DNA from: Candidatus Gastranaerophilales bacterium
Lineage (GTDB): Bacteria; Cyanobacteriota; Vampirovibrionia; Gastranaerophilales; Gastranaerophilaceae
NCBI GenBank assembly: GCA_944322885.1
Contig: CALUQH010000023.1
Location: forward strand, 1 to 33,072
DNA length: 33,072 nt
Direction of reading: 5' to 3'
Below the pieces are notes generated by a model. That model was not told the origin of the DNA and ran no database searches. It saw only the letters and a list, made by a program, of their open reading frames with translations. Position numbers and translations under genes: made by a program. Position 1 is the stretch's first letter, and each line of letters begins with the position of its first letter. Shown piece by piece: positions 7,791-15,464 of this stretch.

Positions 7791-9428
7791 TTGACAATCG
7801 TGAAAAAACACTTTTGGATATTAGGGATAATTATACTTATTGGTCTTATTTTGAGGCTGATTTGCATTAATAAAACCGACGGTCTATGGAATGATGAATA
7901 TATAAGTTACATGATTTCCGCAACGCCCCTGCTTAAAGGATTTTGGCATGAAGTAACTTACCAGTGCCACATGCCTTTTTATTATATTTATCTAAAATTC
8001 TTTATGGCAATTTTCGGGCAGAGCGATATTTTGTTAAGGTTAACCTCAGTTCTGCCGGGAGTACTCTCTATTCCTGTAATGTATTTTATCGGAAAAGAAA
8101 AAGATGATGCTACTGCATACTTATGCGCGGGATTAACCGCAATAAGTTCATTCCTTATTTATTATTCACAGGAAGTAAGATTATATTCCATATTATTTTT
8201 ATTCTCGGCAATTGCGCTGTTATATACATTAAAAATAATAAAAGAACCTGATAAAAAAAATCTTATACTATGTGCATTATTTAATTTCTTAATCCTGTTT
8301 ACACACACAATAGGATTTGTATTTGTATTTTTTAATTTAATATTTTTAAGCATAAATTTATACAGCCGTTTTAGAAAAATTGTACAATTAATGTGGTTAT
8401 GCATTTGCGGCAGCGGTCTAATTCTATCCCCGCTTGTAATAAAAGTATTTACAACTCAATCATTCTCTCAGTGGTGGGGACATTTTTCAGCATCAAAAAT
8501 CGGATTCTTATTTACCGATTATTTTTCTCCTGTACTAACCAATCTTACTAACGCTCCCGACAATCTCTTTTATATGCCGAAATATGCAATATACATGTTT
8601 GTTCCCGCTTTAATTGCCGTATTTTGTATTATAAAAGCATTAATAAAGAATAAAATAAATTCACAGTTGTTTGCCGTTGCATTTTTAACAACACTCACTC
8701 TTGCCATCGCATCAATATGCGGAAAACTTGTATTTATTACCAAATATTCTATTGAAATATATCCGATATTAATATTTCTGACATGTTCGGGGCTGACATC
8801 TATAAGTAGAAAAGGATGGAAAATTTCTCTAATTATAATTTATACACTTCTGTCTCTCTGGTTTATAATAAAAGCGCCATACTCAGCTCCAAAAATGCGC
8901 CGCGCCGAAGGCCACAAAATTGTAGCTGATTTACTCTCTAATGCGCAAATACAAAAGGGCGATATAATACTTTTGCAATATTACGCACAAAACAGATTTT
9001 CAAAATATTTTGATTTTTCTGATTATAAAGTGGTAGTAATAGATAAGGGAAATTTCCCAAATTATTTATCTAAAGATTACGATTATAATGACGTTCTTAC
9101 GGATGGAAAAAAATTATATAAAAATATATTTTCAAGTTACGATAACCCGTATTTTGAATATAAGTTAAACCAAGAAATAGTTAACAAGCTGAAACCCAAT
9201 CAGAGTGTTGCTATTATAGTATTAAACAGTGTTTCATTTATAAATCCGGAAGCACTGATTAAAATCACACAAAATGAAGCTATGTACGAAAAACAGCCAC
9301 TGCTGTTTCTCGTTTTTTCATATCTTAAAAACAAAACCTTCTTAGAGTTGGCAAAAAGCCTCACTCTGACACGCGTTGAGCAGAAAGGAAGCTGGACAAT
9401 AATTAAGTTCACAAAACTTAATAATTAG
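7791..9428 (+). CDS. GT39-type (ArnT/PMT-like) membrane glycosyltransferase
   Basis: A ~545-aa polytopic membrane protein of the GT-C fold. The first helix is followed by the acidic loop WNDEYISYM, a conserved D-E pair that in ArnT/PMT enzymes lies at the catalytic site. Next come the HMPFYYIYLKFFMAIFG and SQEVRLYSILFLFSAI segments typical of the PMT_2 family; about ten hydrophobic helices are followed by a soluble C-terminal domain from ~375. It probably transfers a sugar from a polyprenyl-phosphate donor to an envelope acceptor outside the cytoplasmic membrane. The start is TTG at 7791 or GTG at 7800; AGAGGGA at 7782-7788 is better spaced for GTG. It is divergent from the GT2 gene, its likely donor supplier. 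Confidence 0.82.
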   Translation: MTIVKKHFWILGIIILIGLILRLICINKTDGLWNDEYISYMISATPLLKGFWHEVTYQCHMPFYYIYLKFFMAIFGQSDILLRLTSVLPGVLSIPVMYFIGKEKDDATAYLCAGLTAISSFLIYYSQEVRLYSILFLFSAIALLYTLKIIKEPDKKNLILCALFNFLILFTHTIGFVFVFFNLIFLSINLYSRFRKIVQLMWLCICGSGLILSPLVIKVFTTQSFSQWWGHFSASKIGFLFTDYFSPVLTNLTNAPDNLFYMPKYAIYMFVPALIAVFCIIKALIKNKINSQLFAVAFLTTLTLAIASICGKLVFITKYSIEIYPILIFLTCSGLTSISRKGWKISLIIIYTLLSLWFIIKAPYSAPKMRRAEGHKIVADLLSNAQIQKGDIILLQYYAQNRFSKYFDFSDYKVVVIDKGNFPNYLSKDYDYNDVLTDGKKLYKNIFSSYDNPYFEYKLNQEIVNKLKPNQSVAIIVLNSVSFINPEALIKITQNEAMYEKQPLLFLVFSYLKNKTFLELAKSLTLTRVEQKGSWTIIKFTKLNN

Positions 9429-9462
9429 GAACATGACTAGCAATTTTTATTATGTTTAAACC

Positions 9463-9476
9463 TCTATATATATAGA
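9463..9476. repeat. AT palindrome in the gap after the GT39 gene
   Basis: TCTATATATATAGA is a perfect 14-bp palindrome in the 80-nt gap before the 9509 gene. It lacks a G/C-rich stem and T-run, so it is not a convincing terminator; it could be an operator or chance. Confidence 0.25.
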
Positions 9477-9508
9477 AGAAGATTTCATATTAATGTGTAG
9501 GTAGAAAG

Positions 9509-10957
9509 ATGAAAGTCGAAACAATCAATCAAAATTATTCTGCGTCAATACGGCCTGCAAACAGCCGGCAGACTCCCTCAGTTCCACATTTCACAGGAAG
9601 AAATATTAATAAAGAAATTATGGAACAATTGCCAAACAAAACAGCAATCAAAGTAATGGAAAAATTTAAATGGCTGAAAGGGGAACTCGGAGGAATTTTA
9701 ATTACGGCATTGGGAACAGGGGCTGTTGCACCTATATTTATTGCTTTTAACCCGTTCGTAAAAGCACCCGAAGGAGCAACAGAAGAGCAAAAAAAAGATG
9801 TAGATAATACTAAAAAATATACGGCTATGAGACAACCTGTTTCTGCCGTTTTAGCTGTTTTAATTCAAACAAGTATATTAAAACCTATTGATAAAGGATT
9901 AGAAATCCTCTTTAATAACCCCAACTATGCAAAGAACTTATGGATTAGTTTAGACCAGAGCACTTTGAGCAAAAAATCCTACATTGAAAAGCAAACTAAA
10001 AAAGAAATGCAAAAAGAAGGACTAAAATTTGAAAATAAAGAGGCATTCACAAAAGAACTTGATAAACGTGTCAATGAAAAATTAAAAATGCAAATTGGTC
10101 AAACAGCAGAAAAATTAAGACAAACCGGCAAAATTCATATTGGCAACCGCACAGTAGATAATCAAACCACCGCTGAAATTATAAATAACACAATTAATTC
10201 ATATATAGAAGATGCTAAAAACTTGAAAACAAGCAATGAAGGCCTTAAATTTTATCAAAAACGAGCAAGCATACTTGTTGACAATGAACAAGACTTCAGA
10301 AAACTTTTTAAAGATCTTCCAAAATCAGGAAATGAAATTGCCGATTATCTGAAAAAGGCGAGTTTGCAAACAGATAATCAGGATATTAAGACAATTTTGG
10401 AAGAAATAATAAATGCTCCGGAAAATCTTAGAGCCAGCAGATGCCAGAGAACTCTTGAACGTATTGATACTATTAAGAAAATTTGCGATAATAAATTTAC
10501 TCCGGAATTATATCTTTCAAAAATGAAAGAAACTAATAATGAATTAGATAATATAATTAACAACTTAGAACTCGCAAAAATTAAAGACCTCAAAAATGCA
10601 ACAGAAGAAACAATTCAATCAGCAATTAGAAAAGCGGCAGGATATTGTCAATATGACAACACAAATTTCAGGCTTGGCAAAAAATTCCAGGAAACCGAAA
10701 CATTCCAAACTAATATAGAAGATTTAATGAAGAAAATCTATAAAGATGTTACTACAGGTTACAAAAAAGTTATAGAAAAACGTTACAAGGGATTTAACCA
10801 AATTTCTAAAATCGCAATCGGTCTTTGTATTACGCTTCCAATAACCTGTACTGCTCTAAACTGGGTATATCCGAGATTTATGGATCTCTGCTTCCCTAAA
10901 CTTTCAGGAAAGAAAAAAGATGATGCCCAAAAAGTTAAGAATGGAGGTGACGACTAA
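9509..10957 (+). CDS. Lineage-specific membrane protein with central helical domain (first of a pair)
   Basis: 482 aa with no family I can name, though the pattern is one I associate with Gastranaerophilales genomes. A polar N-terminus of ~30 residues contains VPHFTGRN (an F-x-G element at 28-30) instead of a signal peptide. Two hydrophobic segments follow (~60-80 with GTGAVAPIFIAFNPF; ~108-126 with RQPVSAVLAVLIQ). A long charged, helix-rich, probably coiled-coil region (~150-425) precedes one C-terminal hydrophobic segment (~432-452, LCITLPITCTALNWVYP) and a Lys/Asp-rich tail. The start is ATG; only a purine stretch (AGAAAG) precedes it. Its stop codon shares a base with the next gene's start (TAATG), so the two are co-translated. 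Function unknown. Confidence 0.85.
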   Translation: MKVETINQNYSASIRPANSRQTPSVPHFTGRNINKEIMEQLPNKTAIKVMEKFKWLKGELGGILITALGTGAVAPIFIAFNPFVKAPEGATEEQKKDVDNTKKYTAMRQPVSAVLAVLIQTSILKPIDKGLEILFNNPNYAKNLWISLDQSTLSKKSYIEKQTKKEMQKEGLKFENKEAFTKELDKRVNEKLKMQIGQTAEKLRQTGKIHIGNRTVDNQTTAEIINNTINSYIEDAKNLKTSNEGLKFYQKRASILVDNEQDFRKLFKDLPKSGNEIADYLKKASLQTDNQDIKTILEEIINAPENLRASRCQRTLERIDTIKKICDNKFTPELYLSKMKETNNELDNIINNLELAKIKDLKNATEETIQSAIRKAAGYCQYDNTNFRLGKKFQETETFQTNIEDLMKKIYKDVTTGYKKVIEKRYKGFNQISKIAIGLCITLPITCTALNWVYPRFMDLCFPKLSGKKKDDAQKVKNGGDD

Positions 10958-11709
10958 TGGCTTCTGTCGGATCTGTAAGTTCTAAAGTAATAGGAAGTAT
11001 TACAAACTTTAAACCGGTGCAAAAATGCTGTAATTTCTTTAAAAAAGACCCTGAAAAGGCAATTGCTTATTCAACTATTGCATCAGTAGTAGGGAAAGAC
11101 GGTATCGGGTGTTATATGTATGTCAATCAAAGTTTGAATAATGACAAAATCCCCGAAGATAAAAGAAAATTTGTTGCCGCACTTGACTTAACAAACGGTA
11201 TATTAATGATTGTTGCTCAACTCGGATTATTCTTCGGAATGAGAAAACTCAATGAACCGTTATTTAACAAAATTTTCCAAAAATCATTTGATAAAGGCGG
11301 ACAAATATTCAAGTCAATAGCAACGCAAATAAGAAAACAGCAAAGAGAGGTCGGAGAAACTGTTTCCAGAAAACTTACTCTAAAAAAAGAATATAACAAA
11401 ATCAGAAAAGATTGTCTTGATACGTTTAAATTTGTAACAGAACTGGCAGCTGCCACAATTCTTGCAAAACGAGTTATTGTGCCTTTTATTGCAACACCTC
11501 TTGCTCAAAAAGTGGAAGCAAAAATGGGCAGTAAGATTGCCGATGATAAGGCGAAAACTTCCAATAAAGCAGAAAAAGACGATGATGACAAAGAAGAAAG
11601 TTGCAAAGAAGATATAAACAAAAAACTTGAAGCTTACCACAATTCCAATTTGCTTGCAAAATACGTAAGACATGGAATTATGCCACAACATTTAACATAT
11701 AAACAATAA
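10957..11709 (+). CDS. Lineage-specific membrane protein (second of a pair)
   Basis: 250 aa, no recognised domain. Predicted hydrophobic segments lie at ~36-56 (AYSTIASVVGKDGIGCYMYV), ~78-96 (GILMIVAQLGLFFGM) and ~158-180 (ELAAATILAKRVIVPFIATP). A basic stretch lies at ~110-150 and the tail (~190-225) is rich in Lys, Asp and Glu. Translation starts at ATG overlapping the preceding stop by one base, with a near-perfect Shine-Dalgarno GGAGGTGA (10943-10950) inside the upstream gene, so it is probably made at least as strongly as its partner. The tight coupling suggests a two-protein membrane assembly. Function unknown. Confidence 0.85.
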   Translation: MASVGSVSSKVIGSITNFKPVQKCCNFFKKDPEKAIAYSTIASVVGKDGIGCYMYVNQSLNNDKIPEDKRKFVAALDLTNGILMIVAQLGLFFGMRKLNEPLFNKIFQKSFDKGGQIFKSIATQIRKQQREVGETVSRKLTLKKEYNKIRKDCLDTFKFVTELAAATILAKRVIVPFIATPLAQKVEAKMGSKIADDKAKTSNKAEKDDDDKEESCKEDINKKLEAYHNSNLLAKYVRHGIMPQHLTYKQ

Positions 11710-11712
11710 AAA

Positions 11713-11740
11713 AACCGGAGATAAAATCCGGCTCTTTTAT
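11713..11740. terminator. Bidirectional terminator between the 9509-11709 pair and the convergent gene
   Basis: Stem CCGGA / TCCGG (11715-11719 and 11727-11731) around a 7-nt loop. It is followed on plus by CTCTTTTATTATTT, and on minus by a run of seven T. The five-base stem is short but GC-rich, and the T-run makes it strongest for the minus-strand gene ending at 11767. Confidence 0.7.
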
Positions 11741-11766
11741 TATTTATTTTATTTTTTCAAAATGCT

Positions 11767-12114
11767 CTAAAACGGTTTTGTTTGATTTAACTTTAACCTG
11801 AGTTCTCTGAATCTTGAAATATCCTCCTGAGTTCTTCCAGATTCCTGAAATACTGCTTGAGAAGACGGATGTACCATCAAAACATAATCCATATGAATTT
11901 CAAGAAAATTATATTTTCTCGGAGACTGATTAGAGTTTCGAGGGTAAATTTCCGCATTAGTAACGGCAAGAAAACGTCGTTCTCTGTCATTTAACAAATC
12001 TGTTAATTCTCTGTTAGTATTAGTATATTTTGATACATGGACAACACCTTTAATATCATGGTCAGCTGTCAGTATACAAACTTCTATTGGTACTGTATCT
12101 ATATTTTTTGCCAT
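11767..12114 (-). CDS. Conserved hypothetical protein, small beta-rich domain
   Basis: 115 aa, soluble, with no signal peptide or membrane segment. The sequence has the pattern of a small beta-barrel-like fold: an N-terminal strand (VPIEVCILTADHDIKGVVHV), the charged LLNDRERRFLAVTNAEIY, and an IHMDYVLMVHPSS segment. I have seen similar proteins in cyanobacteria and relatives annotated as hypothetical, but cannot name a function. It has its own promoter (12141-12169) and a terminator (11713-11740), so it is probably monocistronic, although it follows yitT on the same strand with a 77-nt gap. Confidence 0.75.
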   Translation of the reverse strand: MAKNIDTVPIEVCILTADHDIKGVVHVSKYTNTNRELTDLLNDRERRFLAVTNAEIYPRNSNQSPRKYNFLEIHMDYVLMVHPSSQAVFQESGRTQEDISRFRELRLKLNQTKPF

Positions 12115-12140
12115 TTGTTTTAAACCTCATTAACATTTTA

Positions 12141-12169
12141 ATAATACAACATTAGCTAAGAATTGTCCA
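12141..12169 (-). promoter_or_regulatory. Sigma70-type promoter of the 11767-12114 gene
   Basis: Read on the minus strand: -35 TGGACA (12169-12164, 5/6), a 17-nt spacer and -10 TATTAT (12146-12141, 5/6). Transcription would start near 12134, about 20 nt before the start codon at 12114; GAGG lies 10 nt before that codon. Confidence 0.65.
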
Positions 12170-12191
12170 TTATGTAAACTTCTCTTTTAAT

Positions 12192-13067
12192 TTACTGTCT
12201 GTGTCCGCCTCTTATTCTTCCTCCGTAAGCTTCATGAACGTCAACAATAGTTATAAAAGCATTAGGGTCGATATTTTTTATAATCTCTTTCATTTTTGCG
12301 AGCTCAAGCCTTGAAACAACACAATAAACAAGTGTCTTTTTAGCACCTGAATACCCGCCTACCCCATGAAGATATGTAACGCTTATATCAAGTTTTTCAA
12401 TAAGTTCCTGCCCAATTTCAGCAGCCTTATCACTTATAACTTCTATGGATTTTGCAGAATTTAGACCTTCCAAAACTACATCAATAACTTTAAATGCTAT
12501 AAAGTAGGTTAATACAGCATACATAGCTCTATTCCAGCCAAAGACCAACCCCGCTGCTCCATAAATAAACACATTAAAAAGCATTATCCATTCTCCTACA
12601 GAAAAACCAAATTTTTTAGACAGAACAAGAGACATAATCTCAGTACCGTCAAGAGAGCCTTCATTTTTAAGCACAAGTCCTACCCCTGTACCCAGAATTA
12701 TTCCGCCAAAAACTGTAGAAAGGAGTAAATCATCAGTAGTTGGAAGATGATGGGTTGTAAAAATATTCAATGCTAAAGAAAGTACACCGATTGCATAAAA
12801 TGTCTGTAATACAAACTTTTTACCTATTTTATTGAAAGCGAGCAGAAAAAAAGGAATATTTATAAGAAAAATCAATAGCCCGAGATTAATTTTGGTCAAA
12901 TAACTTACGATTATCGATATACCAACTATTCCACCGTCAATAATATTATTGGGAACTAGAAATACTTCCAAAGCAAACGCAGCAATAAAAGGACCTACTG
13001 TCAGAAAAAATAATTTATTCAACAGAGAAAAAAATAATTCTTTTTTTGTTAACTTTTTTTCAGGCAT
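12192..13067 (-). CDS. YitT family membrane protein (DUF161 + DUF2179)
   Basis: 291 aa. About five to six transmembrane helices form the DUF161 region (~15-205), with the typical VPNNIIDGGIVGISIIVSYLT and EGSLDGTEIMSLVLSKKFG segments. The C-terminal cytoplasmic DUF2179 domain (~210-288) has GVGGYSGAKKTLVYCVVSRLEL and ends in AFITIVDVHEAYGGRIRGG. Transport or sensing roles have been suggested for the family but none is established generally. It is the third gene after lysA and cdaA, starting 13 nt after the cdaA stop; AGAAAG precedes the ATG. The family is often encoded in multiple copies. Confidence 0.92.
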   Translation of the reverse strand: MPEKKLTKKELFFSLLNKLFFLTVGPFIAAFALEVFLVPNNIIDGGIVGISIIVSYLTKINLGLLIFLINIPFFLLAFNKIGKKFVLQTFYAIGVLSLALNIFTTHHLPTTDDLLLSTVFGGIILGTGVGLVLKNEGSLDGTEIMSLVLSKKFGFSVGEWIMLFNVFIYGAAGLVFGWNRAMYAVLTYFIAFKVIDVVLEGLNSAKSIEVISDKAAEIGQELIEKLDISVTYLHGVGGYSGAKKTLVYCVVSRLELAKMKEIIKNIDPNAFITIVDVHEAYGGRIRGGHRQ

Positions 13068-13080
13068 AATTTTACTTTCT

Positions 13081-13980
13081 TTAATGTTTATCAGGAGTTT
13101 TCTTTATAGTCATAAAGTTATTTATTTTAAAGATTGTTCTTTTATCGTCATCAACTTGCTCTTTATATCCTAGAATATTCTCCAAATCAGATTTTAAAGT
13201 TACAAGATCATCATATTTTTTCAAAGAGCCGTCAATTGCGATTGATACATCACCTGTTTCTTCAGATACTACAAGGCATGCGGCATCACTGACTTCCGAC
13301 ATACCTATAGCAGCTCTATGACGGGTTCCGTATTTCCAGCTTAATTTAGGATCCTCTGTTAATGGCAGAAGCACACCTGCCGATATGATTTTATCACCGT
13401 TAATAACAACAGCACCGTCATGCAAGGGAGTATTTGGATGAAATATCGTAAGCACAAGCTCTGTTGATAAATCAGCATTCAAAATTGTTCCGACATCAGT
13501 ATAGGTATTGCTTAAATCACTTTGAAAAACTATTAATGCACCGGTATGAGATTTTGATAAAAATTTTACACTTTCAATAAGCTCTTTTACAACATCAATT
13601 TTTTGAACTTTTGGTTTATTATTATTTGAATTAAATAACTTAGTTACAAAATCAACCTGTCCGAGAAATCCGAGAAAACGTCTTAATTCCGGCTGGAAAA
13701 TAACGATTAAGCTTAAAGAAACCAGAGTAACAATCGCTTTTAAAAACATACCGATTATTTTTAAATCAATTCTCATCAGCACTTCACTGAAAAACCATAC
13801 GCAAACAAGAATTAAAATACCTTTAACGAATTTTTCGGAAGAAGTATTTTTGATAAATTTTTTATAAAGAAATAATAAAAGTCCCGCGAGGAATAATATC
13901 TGGATGAAATCCGACCAATTAAACGTCAATTCCAGAGTACCGATATATTTTAATAAGTAGCTAAAAATATCATTTATCAT
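13081..13980 (-). CDS. cdaA: Diadenylate cyclase CdaA (c-di-AMP synthase)
   Basis: A 299-aa membrane-bound enzyme that condenses two ATP into the second messenger c-di-AMP. Three N-terminal transmembrane helices (~23-42, ~50-68, ~74-95) lead into the FQPELRRFLGFLG linker typical of CdaA, then the DisA_N catalytic domain (~125-275). The catalytic DGA (188-190) and RHR (220-222, in GTRHRAA) motifs are intact. The ATG overlaps the lysA stop by 4 nt (ATGA), so the two are translationally coupled. The CdaA partner CdaR, common in Firmicutes, is not adjacent. A PgpH-type c-di-AMP phosphodiesterase is encoded at 4533-6749. Confidence 0.96.
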   Translation of the reverse strand: MINDIFSYLLKYIGTLELTFNWSDFIQILFLAGLLLFLYKKFIKNTSSEKFVKGILILVCVWFFSEVLMRIDLKIIGMFLKAIVTLVSLSLIVIFQPELRRFLGFLGQVDFVTKLFNSNNNKPKVQKIDVVKELIESVKFLSKSHTGALIVFQSDLSNTYTDVGTILNADLSTELVLTIFHPNTPLHDGAVVINGDKIISAGVLLPLTEDPKLSWKYGTRHRAAIGMSEVSDAACLVVSEETGDVSIAIDGSLKKYDDLVTLKSDLENILGYKEQVDDDKRTIFKINNFMTIKKTPDKH

Positions 13981-15305
13981 TTTCTTAACCTTTGCGGAAC
14001 TTCATCATGAGATATCAAATCATTAAGCGTCTCTCTTTTTATTATAATATCAGATTGAGAATTATTTACAAGTACCATAGCAGGTTTTTGCACCCTGTTA
14101 TAATTTGATGCCATAGAATAATTATAAGCACCTGTATTGTAAACACACAATATATCGCCTTCTTCAACTTCCGGGAGCTTTATGTCTTTTATTAAAATAT
14201 CCCCCGATTCACAAAACCTTCCCGCAATTGTAACAGTACCTGTAAGTTCACAATCAGGCTTATTTGCGATTTCGGCATAATATTGAGCTCCATACATGGA
14301 AGGTCGCGGATTATCAGCCATTCCGCCGTCAACAGCAACATATTTTTTACCTTGGGGAACCTGTTTTGAACTTCCTACTGTATACAAAGTAACTCCGGCA
14401 GTAGAAATTACACTTCGTCCCGGTTCTATAAACAGAGCAGGCGGTTCAATATTATATTTTTTTATACAATCATCCAGCCTTTTTATAATAATATCGGCAA
14501 TAGTATAAGTCGAAGGCGGGCAGTCATTTCCCGTATATTTTACTCCCAATCCGCCGCCAATATTAATTTCGTCCAATTTCAAAGAGAACTTTTCATCCAA
14601 TCTTGCAATTTCTTTAATTAAAATTTCTATTTCATCCCCGTAAACAGAAGTTTCAAAAATTTGCGAACCAATATGGGCGTGCAATCCGTGGAGTTTCAAA
14701 TTTTTATATTCATTCAAAATAAGCTCAACAGCATCATCCACCAGAGTTAAATCAAATCCGAATTTTGAATCAAGATGGCCTGTTTGAATATATTCATGAG
14801 TATGGCACTCAATCCCCGGAGTAATTCTTAAAAGAATATCAACGATTTTATTATGACTTTTGGCAATTTCATTTAACAAAGAAAGTTCAAAAAAGTTGTC
14901 AACAGAAATTCTGCCGACACCGAGTTCTATAGCAAGTGTCAACTCATCGAAAGATTTGTTGTTTCCGTTAAACAAAACTCTCGACATATCAACTCCAGCT
15001 TTATAGACAGTATAAATTTCTCCTGCCGATACAACGTCAAAACCAAAGCCTTCGTCAAAAAGCAATTTTGATGTTGCCATAGTGCATAAAGCTTTTGAAG
15101 CATACATCATATTTACTTTAGGATAGTTTTTAAAAGCATTTTTATAATCTCTGCAAACACTTCTGATTGTTTCTTCATCCAAAACATAAAGAGGCGTCCC
15201 GTATTTTTCTGCAAGCTTTACAAGATCGCATCCGCCTATTTCTATATTTCCCGATTCATTAATTTTAGTTGTTACAGGCTTTAATAACTGATTTGTACTA
15301 TCCAT
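13977..15305 (-). CDS. lysA: Diaminopimelate decarboxylase
   Basis: 442 aa, PLP-dependent. It decarboxylates meso-diaminopimelate to lysine, the last step of the DAP pathway. The alanine-racemase-like barrel (~40-300) has the PLP lysine in MMYASKALCT (K71), the HIGSQI segment and GGGLGVKYTG. The C-terminal beta domain has IEPGRSVIS, GRFCESGDIL and YNTGAYNYSMASNYN. It is the first gene of the lysA-cdaA-yitT operon. A -10 box (15326-15331) lies upstream in the divergent gap with the prepilin gene. Because DAP is also a peptidoglycan precursor, coupling to cdaA fits the known link between c-di-AMP and the cell wall, but this is inference. Confidence 0.97.
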   Translation of the reverse strand: MDSTNQLLKPVTTKINESGNIEIGGCDLVKLAEKYGTPLYVLDEETIRSVCRDYKNAFKNYPKVNMMYASKALCTMATSKLLFDEGFGFDVVSAGEIYTVYKAGVDMSRVLFNGNNKSFDELTLAIELGVGRISVDNFFELSLLNEIAKSHNKIVDILLRITPGIECHTHEYIQTGHLDSKFGFDLTLVDDAVELILNEYKNLKLHGLHAHIGSQIFETSVYGDEIEILIKEIARLDEKFSLKLDEINIGGGLGVKYTGNDCPPSTYTIADIIIKRLDDCIKKYNIEPPALFIEPGRSVISTAGVTLYTVGSSKQVPQGKKYVAVDGGMADNPRPSMYGAQYYAEIANKPDCELTGTVTIAGRFCESGDILIKDIKLPEVEEGDILCVYNTGAYNYSMASNYNRVQKPAMVLVNNSQSDIIIKRETLNDLISHDEVPQRLRK

Positions 15306-15325
15306 TGATGTCCCTTACTTCTTAT

Positions 15326-15331
15326 ATTATA
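15326..15331 (-). promoter_or_regulatory. Candidate -10 box of the lysA-cdaA-yitT operon
   Basis: A TATAAT on the minus strand lies 21 nt upstream of the lysA start. The hexamer at the -35 position (TTTAAT, 17-nt spacing) is poor, so the promoter may be weak or activator-dependent. Confidence 0.45.
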
Positions 15332-15402
15332 AGGATAGCACAACTTTTATTAAATTGAAATAGTCAAAATAAAGTAATTTAACATATAAAAATTTTGTAA
15401 TC

Positions 15403-15431
15403 TTGACAAAATATATAAAATCGTAAATAAT
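15403..15431 (+). promoter_or_regulatory. Sigma70-type promoter of the prepilin gene
   Basis: A perfect -35 box TTGACA (15403-15408), a 17-nt spacer and -10 AATAAT (15426-15431, 5/6). The start would be near 15438, giving a ~27-nt leader with GAGGAG before the ATG at 15465. Confidence 0.7.
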
Positions 15432-15464
15432 AAAAGATATTGAAAGCATAAGAGGAGTTGAAAA

